Shown: positions 7,781-17,167, counted from the stretch's first letter. The stretch is 37,619 bases of DNA from Planctomycetia bacterium (GCA_005799265.1 SYHD01000023.1:1-37619); one strand, 5' to 3'. Notes: a model not told the origin generated them from the sequence alone. Numbers and translations: made by a program.

Positions 7781-8233
7781 TCAATCTCCCAGCACCTCCG
7801 CCGATAGTAGTTGCTCCAGAGTCCACGGGCATTTCTTGGGGAATGTCGAGGCCGCCAGATTCGTTTCTCTTGCGGCGTACTTGACGGCTCTCTGATAGAT
7901 GGCGACCAGCGATTCTTCCGCATGGCGCCGCAAGACACCGCCTTCCAGATCGTCTTCGAGTTCTGCTTGTTGATGGACGACGGTAGCACGCCAACTCGCC
8001 GTGCGTTTTTTTGCCTGATAGATCCATTTGAGCAGGTGCATTATGAGCAAGCGGAGCCGAGTGCTCACCTCTTTGCGATCGCGATTTGCCATATCGTTGA
8101 GATACTCCGCTAGATGAGGAAAATCGACATCGTCGAGCCGGCCCGCGCGAATGAATTCCGCCATCGCATCGAGCCACGCAGTCTCGTCGGCAAGGTAAAG
8201 ATCTTTAAGGGAATCCAGCGTTTTCGTGACCAT
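7781..8233 (-). CDS. DUF29 family protein
   Basis: A 150-residue cytoplasmic, mostly helical protein of the DUF29 family, which is widespread in cyanobacteria and some other bacteria and has no assigned function. Landmarks are LYLADETAWLDAMAEFIRAGRLDDVDFPHLAEYL near the N-terminus (positions about 12-45, quoted in part), NRDRKEVSTRLRLLIMHLLK and the C-terminal CPWTLEQLL. The start at 8233 is supported by GGAGG ten bases upstream; an in-frame start at 8266 adds 11 residues without support. It is the first of a three-gene minus-strand group. Confidence 0.88.
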   Translation of the reverse strand: MVTKTLDSLKDLYLADETAWLDAMAEFIRAGRLDDVDFPHLAEYLNDMANRDRKEVSTRLRLLIMHLLKWIYQAKKRTASWRATVVHQQAELEDDLEGGVLRRHAEESLVAIYQRAVKYAARETNLAASTFPKKCPWTLEQLLSAEVLGD

Positions 8234-8427
8234 CGAATAACAACCTCCAGCAGCGAGCGTACCCATCGAACAACCGCTTCCTTACGGTCACGGCTCGTAA
8301 GCCTTGTTCGCACATCCTACCACAGCGCCAAGTTGATGGTCAATGTTCCGCCGAGAATCAAGTTGCCGACGCCCATCAAAGCGGTTAGCATCGGAACGTC
8401 ATCCATTCTTCCGGGAGGACGCCGCCG

Positions 8428-10518
8428 ATGAACCGTAAAGCACTCTGCTGCCTCGCCGTCTTGAGCGCTTTGTGCGGCTGGCTGATGCTGGCCGAGTCGA
8501 CGCCCGCATACATCGGTGGGCCGCCGCTCTCGTTGGGGATCATGTGCAACTGGTCGACGCACGTCATGATCGCCAAAGTGGACAAGATCGACCGCGACAA
8601 GAACGTCGTCATCTTTCAGAAGGTGCGTGACGTCAAAGGCAAATGGCCCAGCGACGTCGTGCGGCAATTCTTCAATCCCGGCTTGCCCACGCGCGGCCAC
8701 GTCATGAACTGGGCGGAGCCGGGCAAGACCGTCATGTTCTACGCTCTGGAAAGCTACAAGTGGAGCCACACTTACATCGATGGCGAATGGTACGCTTCCA
8801 ACACCGCGGACTGGAATAACTGGACCGTCAGCCACTCGGAGCCGCTCTTGTTGCGCATGTACGCGGGGCGGCCGAATCGGCTCGCCGACGCCAGCGAACA
8901 GATCCTTTTGGGCAAGGAAGTGGTGGTGCCGGGCATGGTCGATGGGCCGATGGACGATCTCATCAAGAAGAAGGCTGGCTATCAACGACTCAAGGCGAGC
9001 TTGAAGCTGCTCGACTACAATCCGAAGCGCGATCTGGTCGGCCCCGGCAAGGACGATTTCGAGCCGGTCGTCGGCATGGCCGGCTTCGCGCAGATGGCCC
9101 GCCTCGTCAAAATGGGGCGCGACGCCCAGGCAATCACCTGCGCCGATTTCACCGGGACGGGGACGGCCGATCTGTGCCTGGTCGGCGTCGACAAGGTCAC
9201 GGTCATGCTCAACGGCGGCGACTACATGCACGAGATCCCGGTGCCGGGGCTGTTGCAAGGCTGCCGGGCCGCGGTTGCCGCCGACTACAACGGCGACGGC
9301 AAGGCCGACTTGCTGCTGGCGACGGCGACGGGCCCGCGCTTGTACACCAATGTCGGGCATGGCCACTTCCGCGATGACACTGCCGTCTTGCCGACCGAGA
9401 GCACGTACACGCTGACCGCCGCCGCCTGGATCGACTACGACGGCGACGGCTATCCGGATGTCCTGTTGGCGAACGGCTACCACGGCCTGCGTTTGTATCG
9501 CAACAAGGGCAAACCAGCGCCGACCAACCCGGCGCCGCTTGTGAAGGGAAAGCTGCCGCTGCCGAGTCGCTCGTTCGATGATTGGTCAGACGCGGTCGGC
9601 CTCGGTTCGCATGGCAACGGCGCCAACCTCAAAGGCTACTCCCTCAGCGTGTGCGACGTGAATGGCGACGGTCGTCCCGACTTCCTGTACGGGGCAGGGG
9701 GGGGCCTACTGTTCATGAACACGCTCGGCCGATTCGTCATCAAGGACTCCGGCATCTCGGTAAAGGATGAAGGCGGAAGGATGAAGGATGAAAAAACGCC
9801 CACCGATTCAACCTTCAACCTTCAACCTTCATCCTTGGTCTTCGGCGACTTCAATGGCGACGGCGTCCCCGATCTCTTTACGGCGCAATACGGACAATGC
9901 CAGCTCTTTCAGGGCGTGGGCCAAGGCCGCTTCCGTGATGTGACTGCCAAGACCGGCGACCTGACGCGGGCAATCCCCTGGGCTACCAGTGCCGCATGGG
10001 GTGACGTGGACAACGACGGGCATCTCGACCTCGTCATCGGCTGTCTGAAAGGGCCGAACCGCTACTTACGCAATCGCGGCGATGGCACGTTTGAAGATTG
10101 CACCGAGAAGATCGGTCTGGATCGCAAGCACTTCAACACACAGGCGGTCAGCCTGCTCGATCTGAACGGCGACGGCCTGCTCGATATGATCTTCAACAAT
10201 GAAGGCCAGGAAGCCGTCGCCCTGTTGCGCAAAACGGACGAGGCAACCAAGCGAACGCCGGTGACGGTATTTATCGCCGGCAACGAGGGGATCATCGGCA
10301 GCCGCGTGTATATCTTCGGTAAAGCGGAGTTGCCGCTCAGGACGCACGAAGTCTGCGGCGGTTCGGGCCGACATCAGCCGCCGCCGCAGGCACACTTTGC
10401 GCTGGAGCCGGGCGAGTACCGCATCGAGGTGCGCTCCAGTTCGGGGCTCGTTGCGGCGCGCGACATCGCGGTTGGTAGCACATCTCTGCGGACGCGGATT
10501 GAAATGACGAGCAAATAA
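8428..10518 (+). CDS. Secreted FG-GAP/VCBS repeat protein with ASPIC-like C-terminus
   Basis: A 696-residue exported protein. GGGAGGA precedes the ATG at 8428, and residues 1-27 form a signal peptide (ALCCLAVLSALCGWLMLAES). Residues about 30-200 form an unassigned domain. At least seven calcium-binding FG-GAP units follow, each with a DxNxDGxxD-type loop: AADYNGDGKADLLLA, WIDYDGDGYPDVLLA, VCDVNGDGRPDFLYG, FGDFNGDGVPDLFTA, WGDVDNDGHLDLVIG, LLDLNGDGLLDMIFN and a degenerate first copy. They predict a beta-propeller. The last 100 residues resemble the ASPIC/UnbV module. A palindromic repeat interrupts the gene in frame at about residues 446-470, and a run of eight G at 9697-9704 is slippage-prone. 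Likely role: extracellular or surface binding; ligand unknown. Confidence 0.9.
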   Translation: MNRKALCCLAVLSALCGWLMLAESTPAYIGGPPLSLGIMCNWSTHVMIAKVDKIDRDKNVVIFQKVRDVKGKWPSDVVRQFFNPGLPTRGHVMNWAEPGKTVMFYALESYKWSHTYIDGEWYASNTADWNNWTVSHSEPLLLRMYAGRPNRLADASEQILLGKEVVVPGMVDGPMDDLIKKKAGYQRLKASLKLLDYNPKRDLVGPGKDDFEPVVGMAGFAQMARLVKMGRDAQAITCADFTGTGTADLCLVGVDKVTVMLNGGDYMHEIPVPGLLQGCRAAVAADYNGDGKADLLLATATGPRLYTNVGHGHFRDDTAVLPTESTYTLTAAAWIDYDGDGYPDVLLANGYHGLRLYRNKGKPAPTNPAPLVKGKLPLPSRSFDDWSDAVGLGSHGNGANLKGYSLSVCDVNGDGRPDFLYGAGGGLLFMNTLGRFVIKDSGISVKDEGGRMKDEKTPTDSTFNLQPSSLVFGDFNGDGVPDLFTAQYGQCQLFQGVGQGRFRDVTAKTGDLTRAIPWATSAAWGDVDNDGHLDLVIGCLKGPNRYLRNRGDGTFEDCTEKIGLDRKHFNTQAVSLLDLNGDGLLDMIFNNEGQEAVALLRKTDEATKRTPVTVFIAGNEGIIGSRVYIFGKAELPLRTHEVCGGSGRHQPPPQAHFALEPGEYRIEVRSSSGLVAARDIAVGSTSLRTRIEMTSK
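9763..9836. repeat. Palindromic element inserted in frame in the FG-GAP gene
   Basis: AAGGATGAAGG (9763-9773) is the exact inverse of CCTTCATCCTT (9826-9836). The inner parts are imperfect tandem units of GGATGAA and CCTTCAA. It encodes the low-complexity stretch from KDEGGRMKDE to FNLQPSSL between two FG-GAP units, keeping the frame open. I read it as a mobile palindromic element rather than native protein. Confidence 0.7.
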
Positions 10519-10540
10519 ATCTGACCCATGGAGAATTGCC

Positions 10541-11302
10541 ATGAATGACGATCGACCTCCCCAGTCCACTCATTCCTTGTGTTTCTCGGGTTTCTTCAGC
10601 CGATACGTTGCTTTCTTCATGCTGGCAGGCATGTGTCTCGCGGGGGGACTCCTGGCGATCTATCTCGGCATTGACAGGTCGTCGTCCGCCGAATTCTATA
10701 GCGGCATCGGCGTCTCGTGCGCCTCGCTTCTCTTCTTCATCCCGGTGTACCTGTGGCTGTCGCGGCGGGCAAGGTTCGTTCAGGTGAGCGACGAAGGGCT
10801 AATCTGGAAGGACCAGCAGGGCGAGCAGCGCTGCCGGTGGGAGGAGATCAGCGAAGTATACCGCCTCGATCGGGTCGTGAACCAGACATTCAGTGAGAAG
10901 AAACTCACCTGGGTGCTGGCGAACGGCGCCAAGGTCGTTGCGGACCAAACGCTGAGCGACTTCGATCGCCTGGCGGATTCCGTCCAGGCCATGACGACTG
11001 CGCATCTCCTGGCGAAGAAGCGTTCGTCTCTGGACGCCGTGGGCGCCGACTTCGGCAAGGTGGTACTGGCGCGGACCGGGGTGACGATGAATGGGAAGCG
11101 ATTCTCGTGGGATGAGATCGAGCATTCCACGCTTTGGAACGGCAGCTTGCACGTATTCCCAAAAGCGTACAAGGGGAACGACAGCGAGGAGGCGAAGCTC
11201 AGCGAAGTGCCCAACTGGCCGGTACTCATGGAGTTGCTCGAAGAACTGGGACAGACGCCGGTTCCGGTCGAGGAAAGTATCCTGTACAAAGGCCATAAGT
11301 AG
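10541..11302 (+). CDS. Membrane protein with PH-like domains, unknown function
   Basis: A 253-residue protein starting at an ATG with GGAGAA six bases upstream. Two transmembrane helices occupy about residues 20-44 and 52-72 (YVAFFMLAGMCLAGGLLAIY; GIGVSCASLLFFIPVYLWL). The cytoplasmic part begins FVQVSDEGLIWKDQQGEQRC followed by RWEEISEVYR, a pattern typical of bacterial PH-like folds. A second similar unit occurs near residue 180 (VVLARTGVTMNGKRFSWDEI). It may belong to the DUF6585-type families, but I am not certain. It lies 22 bases after the FG-GAP gene and may share its transcript. No enzymatic motif is visible. Confidence 0.7.
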   Translation: MNDDRPPQSTHSLCFSGFFSRYVAFFMLAGMCLAGGLLAIYLGIDRSSSAEFYSGIGVSCASLLFFIPVYLWLSRRARFVQVSDEGLIWKDQQGEQRCRWEEISEVYRLDRVVNQTFSEKKLTWVLANGAKVVADQTLSDFDRLADSVQAMTTAHLLAKKRSSLDAVGADFGKVVLARTGVTMNGKRFSWDEIEHSTLWNGSLHVFPKAYKGNDSEEAKLSEVPNWPVLMELLEELGQTPVPVEESILYKGHK

Positions 11303-11488
11303 CCCAATAGTGAAGGCGTCGTCCAAAACTACCATCTGACGCGCCGGAAGCGTAATGCATGCAGTGGCCGTGCCGAGGGGTAAGCGAAGCAGCTTGCCTT
11401 ACGAAATTCGCAAACGAAATCCATGTCATCTCCGTCTTTTCGGATGAAGGCGCCATTACCACCACGCACCTCGGAAAAGGAGATTGAC

Positions 11489-12643
11489 ATGAACACTCTC
11501 ACCAGATTGTTCGCCGCCGCCCTGATCGTCTCGTTACCTGCATTCACCGCCGTTCCGAGCGGGGCGCAAGACCCGGCCAAGCCGATCGCCAAGAAAGCCA
11601 GGGACGTCGATGTCGTCATCTGCCTCGATATCTCGGGTAGCATGAACGGACTGATCGATTCCGCCAAGAACAAATTGTGGGACATCGTCAACGAGCTGGC
11701 CAAGATCAAGCCGACACCGAACATGCGCGTCGCACTCTACACCTATGGCTGCGACGCCTACGATCCCAAAGTCGGCTGGGTCAAGAAAGACCTCGACTTG
11801 ACCACCGATCTCGACATGCTCTATCAAAAGCTCTTCGCGCTCAAGACCAACGGCGGCACCGAGTACGCCACGCGCGTGTGCCGGGATGCGGTGCGCGATC
11901 TGAAATGGTCGCAGGACAAGGACGCATTGAAAATCGTCTTCGTGTGCGGCAACGAGCCGGCCGCGCAGGATCCGCTTGTCAAGCTCAAGGAAGCGGCCGA
12001 CTTCGCGATCAGCAAGGGCGTCATCATCAACACGATCTACTGCGGCGGTTCCGACGACGGCGACGCCCGCGACTGGCGCGAATTCGCCAGCCTGAGCGGC
12101 GGACGCTTTGCCGCCATCGATCAGAATCGCAGCCAGATCGCCATCGTCGCGCCGCAGGACAAGCAACTGGCCGAGCTGGGCAATAAGTTGAACGAGACCT
12201 ATGTGTGCTACGGCGTAAAAGGCCGCGAGAAGTCGTTCAACCAGAAAGCTCAGACTTTCAACGCCAACCAGCAGAGCCCCAGCGTCGGCGCGACGCGCAC
12301 GCTGTCCCAGGCGGGTGGACTCTATCGCAACGAGGATTGGGATCTGGTCGATCGCCTCAAGATCGATCCCAAGTTTGACATCACCAAGATTCCCGACGCC
12401 GAGTTATCGGATGAATTGAAAAAGCTAAGGCCCGCCGAGCGCGTGACCTACGTGAAGAATATGGCCGACAAGCGCGCGACGCTGCAGAAGGAGATCGTCG
12501 AGCTACAGGCGAAGCGGCAGACGTTCATCGCCGAGGAAATGAAGCGCAATCCCAATCCAGCGGGGCGCGCCTTCGATGCGGCCATTCAGGACGCGCTGCG
12601 CATTCAGGCAGGGGCGAAGGGGATTGTTATTCCGAAAGAGTAG
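11489..12643 (+). CDS. Secreted von Willebrand factor A domain protein
   Basis: A 384-residue protein. AAAAGGAGA precedes the ATG at 11489, which opens a signal peptide (residues 1-26, ending SGAQ). A VWA domain spans about 40-240: the metal-ion site DISGS is at 47-51, and a Thr in NGGTEYATR would be the next ligand. The third position carries CGNEP instead of a plain Asp loop, so metal binding may be altered. The C-terminal third contains a charged helical stretch (KNMADKRATLQKEIVELQAKR) that may form a coiled coil. VWA proteins mediate metal-dependent protein binding; the partner here is unknown. A 24-bp hairpin lies downstream. Confidence 0.85.
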   Translation: MNTLTRLFAAALIVSLPAFTAVPSGAQDPAKPIAKKARDVDVVICLDISGSMNGLIDSAKNKLWDIVNELAKIKPTPNMRVALYTYGCDAYDPKVGWVKKDLDLTTDLDMLYQKLFALKTNGGTEYATRVCRDAVRDLKWSQDKDALKIVFVCGNEPAAQDPLVKLKEAADFAISKGVIINTIYCGGSDDGDARDWREFASLSGGRFAAIDQNRSQIAIVAPQDKQLAELGNKLNETYVCYGVKGREKSFNQKAQTFNANQQSPSVGATRTLSQAGGLYRNEDWDLVDRLKIDPKFDITKIPDAELSDELKKLRPAERVTYVKNMADKRATLQKEIVELQAKRQTFIAEEMKRNPNPAGRAFDAAIQDALRIQAGAKGIVIPKE

Positions 12644-12689
12644 GTCAGCTCCCGAAAGAACACGACTCGCTCTTGGCAGTTCCAATTCG

Positions 12690-12753
12690 AAGTCCGCAGA
12701 GCGAAGTACGAAAGGGAGTTTTTGCCTTTTTTCGTACTTCGCTCTGCGGACTT
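12690..12753. repeat. 24-bp perfect inverted repeat (hairpin)
   Basis: Arms at 12690-12713 and 12730-12753 are exact inverse complements of 24 bases, starting AAGTCCGCAGAGCG and ending TACGAAA, with a 16-base loop. It lies 46 bases after the VWA stop. It is far longer than a normal terminator and looks like a dispersed palindromic element; it may still stop transcription. Confidence 0.85.
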
Positions 12754-12951
12754 TGCCTTCTTTTCGCCAAGATTCACACGATTCAAGCGATGCCCCGCGT
12801 GAAATCAGAGAAAATCCTCGTTTAGGCCGTCAGTCCGCATTGAGATTATCGGAAGAATGCGGTATAGCCGAGCCGATACCTAATGATAAGCGATCATACG
12901 GCCAAGACGGAACTCGCCGTCTTGCCCAGTTTGCCCCACGGGAGACGATTC

Positions 12952-14160
12952 GTGTATTGGGGTCGGATCCATCGCATGATTCTGTGGGAACTCCTCAAGG
13001 TTTTCATCCTCGCGCTCATCGGGCTGACGGGAATGATCTTGATGGGGGGCATCGTCGGCGAGGCCTCTCGCAATGGGCTCAGCCCGCTGCAGATTCTCGG
13101 CGCCATCCCGCTGTTGCTTCCCAGCTTGTTGCCTTATACGATTCCGACCACGACTCTCTTCGCTACCTGCATCGTCTACGGCCGGCTTTCCGCGGACAAT
13201 GAAATCATCGCCCTCAAGTCCGCAGGGATCCACATCATCCACATGCTCTGGCCCGCGTTGCTTCTCGGCCTCGTCGCCAGCGTCATCACCATGATCCTTT
13301 ATGTCGACGTGATTCCCAGCACGCGTTTCAGCATGCGAACCCGGGCCGTGGGTGACATCGAGGAGTTGCTCTATGCGATGCTGAGCAGGGAGCGCTGCAT
13401 AAAACATCCGAAGATTGAAGTCGAGATTCACGTCGACTCGATCCAGGGGAGAAAACTGCAGGATGTCTTGTTCATGCGCAAGGCAACCAACGGGGGAGGA
13501 TTCGACCTCGTCGCCCGCGCCAAAGAGGCCGAGCTGCGCGTCGAGACGGCCACCAAGCGGCTCCTCATTTACATGCACCAGTGCGAGATCGTCCAGGGCC
13601 AAGGCGTCGGCACGCAAGGTGTCGCCTTGAACCACATTTGGCCCGTGGATCTCCCTGCGGAGCTATGCAATCCCTCACCCACGAAGGGGAAGCCCAGCGA
13701 CATGACCTGGCTTGAGCTCAATGAACACGAAGAAAAATTGCTGCACAAACAGCAGAAAATCAGCCACGAGATTGATGTCCATCAGCTCGCGGACAACCTG
13801 AGTACTGGACAACCCGGCTTTGCCCGGCACGTCCTGCACAAAATCAACGAACGCAAGGAATGCGATCGGCAACTCGCTTTCATTAGCAGCGAACGGCACA
13901 TGCGCCCGGCCATCGCCATCGGCTGTCTTTGTTTTGCGCTGGTTGGTTGCCCGGTCGGCATCTGGTTCTCCAAGAGCGATTTCCTCAGCGCGTTCATCAC
14001 CTGTTTCCTGCCCATCGTTGTCCTCTATTATCCCCTGCTCCTTTGCATGATCAACTGGTCGCGTGCCGGTCGATTGATCCCCTGGATTGGCGTGTACAAC
14101 GCGGATTTGCTCATGCTCCTTGTCGGCTCAATCTTATTTCATCGGCTCGCACGCCATTAG
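12952..14160 (+). CDS. LptF/LptG family permease
   Basis: An inner-membrane permease subunit of the LptBFG lipopolysaccharide exporter family (YjgP/YjgQ). I prefer the GTG at 12952, which has GGGAGA six bases upstream and starts directly before the first helix as in the family; an ATG at 12883 adds 23 residues and lacks a ribosome site. The usual architecture is present: three N-terminal helices (ILWELLKVFILALIGLTGMI; a P-rich second helix LLLPSLLPYTIPTTTLFATC; LLLGLVASVITMILYVDVIP), then a large periplasmic beta-jellyroll region from about residue 120, and three C-terminal helices. The length of 402 suits LptF or LptG; which of the two is not resolved. With the LpxL-like gene at 27.9 kb it supports an outer membrane containing lipid A. 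Confidence 0.85.
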   Translation: MYWGRIHRMILWELLKVFILALIGLTGMILMGGIVGEASRNGLSPLQILGAIPLLLPSLLPYTIPTTTLFATCIVYGRLSADNEIIALKSAGIHIIHMLWPALLLGLVASVITMILYVDVIPSTRFSMRTRAVGDIEELLYAMLSRERCIKHPKIEVEIHVDSIQGRKLQDVLFMRKATNGGGFDLVARAKEAELRVETATKRLLIYMHQCEIVQGQGVGTQGVALNHIWPVDLPAELCNPSPTKGKPSDMTWLELNEHEEKLLHKQQKISHEIDVHQLADNLSTGQPGFARHVLHKINERKECDRQLAFISSERHMRPAIAIGCLCFALVGCPVGIWFSKSDFLSAFITCFLPIVVLYYPLLLCMINWSRAGRLIPWIGVYNADLLMLLVGSILFHRLARH

Positions 14161-14184
14161 ACGGCTGTTTGCGGAATGGCACGC

Positions 14185-14721
14185 CTACGCTTCGGATTCA
14201 TCACGTTCCAACAGGTCTTCGAGCTCCGACGCCTTGATGATGTCGTGTGTGGACGCTGCCCGATCGAGCGTCAGGATGCCGTCAAGATGATCGAGCTCGT
14301 GTTGCACGACGCGCGCGGGAAAGTCTTCGAGATCGCGTATGCACGGCGCCCCATTTTCGTTGAGATATTCGATTCGCACCGCGTGAGCGCGCGGCACCAG
14401 GACGACCAACTCCGGAAAGCTCAAGCAGCCTTCCCACTCGCTGGTCTTCCCATCGGATAGCGGTGTTATCCTCGGATTGATGCAGATCTCGATGCCCGGC
14501 GGCCCGTCCTCGTCCGAGGGAGGCAGGATCGCGGCCAAGAACACGCGCAGACCGACAAACACCTGCGGCGCCGCCAAGCCGGCGCCTTTGGCCTCGACCA
14601 GCGTCTCCTTCATCATGGCGAGGAATTCTTGAAGCTGCGGACTCGCGATTTTGTCGGGCGCGACCTCGACGGCAACTTGACGAAGCACGGGCTGTCCGAG
14701 CTGAGCTATTTCGAGAGACAT
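14185..14721 (-). CDS. def: Peptide deformylase
   Basis: A 178-residue enzyme that removes the formyl group from the N-terminal methionine of new proteins. All three family motifs are intact: GAGLAAPQ at 46-53, EGCLS with metal ligand Cys99 and HELDH at 141-145 with catalytic Glu142. The length is normal, with an extra loop (ILPPSDEDGPPG) between motifs 1 and 2. The start at 14721 is the family-typical MSLEIAQLGQPVLR. It is convergent with the permease gene and not next to fmt, unlike in many bacteria. Confidence 0.97.
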   Translation of the reverse strand: MSLEIAQLGQPVLRQVAVEVAPDKIASPQLQEFLAMMKETLVEAKGAGLAAPQVFVGLRVFLAAILPPSDEDGPPGIEICINPRITPLSDGKTSEWEGCLSFPELVVLVPRAHAVRIEYLNENGAPCIRDLEDFPARVVQHELDHLDGILTLDRAASTHDIIKASELEDLLERDESEA

Positions 14722-14880
14722 GATCTCATCTTTCCCGCGCAGCCGCGCGCGGCAGTCACCGATATTTCACGGCCTCGCAAACGGATGTGATTGTTCTTGT
14801 TCAGGAAGATGATACGAAATATAATCACGTAACCTACCAAAAACCTCCTCTCCCTCATGCTTTCCCGCGAGGAAATGCCC

Positions 14881-17109
14881 ATGTACTTGAAAGTCGCATT
14901 CATGGCTCTGCTGGCGAGCGTCGTCGCGACCGGGACTTTGAGGGCCCAGTCGGCCGCGCCGTCGTTTGTCAATGACGTGGAGCCCGTGCTCACGCGCCTG
15001 GGGTGCAATCAAGGCTCGTGCCACGGCAAAGGCGCCGGACAGAACGGGTTTCGTCTCTCTCTGCGCGGGTATGCGCCCGAATGGGATCACACGTGGATCA
15101 CGCGCGAGTTCACGACGCGGCGCATCAATCCGACCAACCCGGAAGCCAGCCTCCTCTTGCTCAAGCCGACCGGCCAGGCTCAACATGAAGGCGGCGTCTT
15201 GATGCACGTTGGCAGCCGGGAGTACAACGTCCTGCTCGACTGGATCCGCGCCGGCTCGCCGGGCGTCAACAAGAACGATCCGACCGTGCAGCGTGTGCGC
15301 ATCGACTCCAACTCACGGCAACTCAAGGTCGGCGCGACGGTGCAACTGGCCGTCAAGGCTGAGTACAGCGACGGGCAAACCAAGGACGTCACCTGGCTTG
15401 CGAAGTTCGAGTCCAATGACGCCGGCATTGCGTCGGTGTCGCCAGCGGGCCTGGTAAAGCTGGAACGCTCTGGCGAGATCGCAATTCGCGCCATGTTTCA
15501 GGGGCAAGTCGCCGTCGCGCTGGTCACATCGCCGTTCGACATTCCAGTCAAGGCGGAGTGGTTCGCTGCCAAGAGCAACCTCATCGACGAGCACGTCTTC
15601 AAGAAGCTAGCCGAGCTGCGCATCGAACCGTCGGAGGCGAGCGACGACAACATGTTCATCCGTCGCGTCTACCTCGACGCCATGGGCATCCTGCCGACGC
15701 CCGGGGAAGTCCGCGCTTTCGTCGCCGACAAGACACCGGGCAAGCGCGCGAAGCTGATCGATGCCGTGCTCGAGCGGCCGGAGTTCGTCGATTTTTGGAC
15801 GATGCAAATGAGCGACCTCTTGATGAATCGCAAGGAAAGCGATCACGACGTGCGCGGCTCCAAGGGGGTGCGCAATTTCCACGACTGGATCCGCGGCCAG
15901 GTCGCGCGCAATCGCCCCTGGGATGAGATGACGCGCGACATCCTCACCGTGACCGGCGACACGCACGAGCATCCCGCAGTCGGTTACTTCATCGTCAACG
16001 TCGGCGAGCAGCGCGATTCGCACAAGTCCACCGTCGTCGCCAATGCCGCCCAGACGTTTCTCGGCGTGCGCATCGGTTGCGCCCAGTGCCACAATCATCC
16101 GCTCGAAAAATACACTCAGGACGATTACTACCATTTTGCCGGCTACTTCTCGCGCATCAAGCTCGACCGCAAGGACCCCAAGACGGCGCCGACGAAGCTA
16201 AGCGTGTCCTTGCCGGACGCAAAGCAGAATAAAAACCCGGTCGGCGTGACGCAGCCGCGCACGAATAAGTTCATGGCCCCACAGCCGCTCGATCGGGCCA
16301 TGTTGAAGGTCGAATCCGATCAGGACCCGCGCGCCGTGCTGGCGGCTTGGATCACCGATCCAAAAATCGAGTATTTCGCCGGCGCGATGGTCAACCGTAT
16401 CTGGGCGCATTACCTCAATGTTGGCCTGGTTGAACCTGTTGACGATCTGCGCGAAAGCAACCCGCCGACGAATCCGGCGTTGTGGCAGGCTCTCGTCCGG
16501 GAATTCGTCGCCAAGAAGTACGACCGCAAGCACCTGATGCGGCTCATCCTCAATTCGCGCGCATATCAGCTCAGCTCGACGACGAAGGCAACCAACGCAC
16601 TCGACCAGCGCTTTTACTCGCACTACTACGCGCGCCGGTTACCGTCGGAAGTGCTGCACGACTCGATCTACGCCGTCACGGGCGTCGCGGATACATTCGA
16701 CGGCTACCCGGCCGGCTTGCGTGCGGTGCAGATTCCGGACCCAGCCGTGAAGTCGAAGTTCCTGAACATCTTCCCGCGTTCGGAACGCATCACCGCTTGT
16801 GCCTGCGAACGCGCCGACGACGTGACGCTGCCGCACACTCTGTTCATGGGCGGCGATAACATGATGCAAAAGGTCAGTTCGCCCGAAGGCCGCCTGATGA
16901 GACTTCTGAAGTCGAAGCTGACCGACGACGAGTTGATCGACGAACTCCACATGCTCGGCATGTCGAGCTTGCCGACGAATGAGGTGCGTCAGAGAATCCA
17001 CCAGCATATCGCAACGCGCCTGCGCGAAGGCCCGAACGGCCGGGTTTTGGCGTTCGAGGACATGATGTGGGCCGTGCTGAACACGAAGGCGTTCATCTTC
17101 AATCATTGA
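14881..17109 (+). CDS. DUF1549/DUF1553 protein with planctomycete cytochrome-like motif
   Basis: A 742-residue exported protein. I chose the ATG at 14881 because GAGGAA lies 6 bases upstream and residues 1-23 then form a clean signal peptide (ending LRAQ); starts at 14857 and 14875 are less well placed. Residues 30-125 contain the planctomycete cytochrome-like motif GCNQGSCHG (Cys42, Cys47, His48). About 135-225 is an Ig-like domain (group 2 type, VTWLAKFESNDAGIASVSPAG). DUF1549 follows at about 235-440 and includes a classical CAQCH (400-404). DUF1553 covers about 485-735 (MVNRIWAHYLNVGLVEPVDD). These proteins normally pair with DUF1501, as here (gene at 17825). A role in extracellular polymer degradation or redox is assumed in the literature but not proven. 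Confidence 0.93.
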   Translation: MYLKVAFMALLASVVATGTLRAQSAAPSFVNDVEPVLTRLGCNQGSCHGKGAGQNGFRLSLRGYAPEWDHTWITREFTTRRINPTNPEASLLLLKPTGQAQHEGGVLMHVGSREYNVLLDWIRAGSPGVNKNDPTVQRVRIDSNSRQLKVGATVQLAVKAEYSDGQTKDVTWLAKFESNDAGIASVSPAGLVKLERSGEIAIRAMFQGQVAVALVTSPFDIPVKAEWFAAKSNLIDEHVFKKLAELRIEPSEASDDNMFIRRVYLDAMGILPTPGEVRAFVADKTPGKRAKLIDAVLERPEFVDFWTMQMSDLLMNRKESDHDVRGSKGVRNFHDWIRGQVARNRPWDEMTRDILTVTGDTHEHPAVGYFIVNVGEQRDSHKSTVVANAAQTFLGVRIGCAQCHNHPLEKYTQDDYYHFAGYFSRIKLDRKDPKTAPTKLSVSLPDAKQNKNPVGVTQPRTNKFMAPQPLDRAMLKVESDQDPRAVLAAWITDPKIEYFAGAMVNRIWAHYLNVGLVEPVDDLRESNPPTNPALWQALVREFVAKKYDRKHLMRLILNSRAYQLSSTTKATNALDQRFYSHYYARRLPSEVLHDSIYAVTGVADTFDGYPAGLRAVQIPDPAVKSKFLNIFPRSERITACACERADDVTLPHTLFMGGDNMMQKVSSPEGRLMRLLKSKLTDDELIDELHMLGMSSLPTNEVRQRIHQHIATRLREGPNGRVLAFEDMMWAVLNTKAFIFNH

Positions 17110-17158
17110 GCTGACAAGGCCCAGGATAGCGATTCACTGCGTGTCCCTGGAGATCATG

Positions 17159-17167
17159 TGATACAAT
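17159..17167 (+). promoter_or_regulatory. Candidate extended -10 box
   Basis: TGATACAAT (17159-17167) has the form of an extended -10 element and lies 30 bases before the start of the small 88-residue gene. No clear -35 is present. It could give the small two-gene module its own promoter, separate from the DUF1549/DUF1553 gene. Confidence 0.35.

Noticed and set aside
8317..9483. Long open frame antisense to the FG-GAP gene
   Set aside because: It mirrors the DxNxDG repeats of the real gene and shows no domain of its own.
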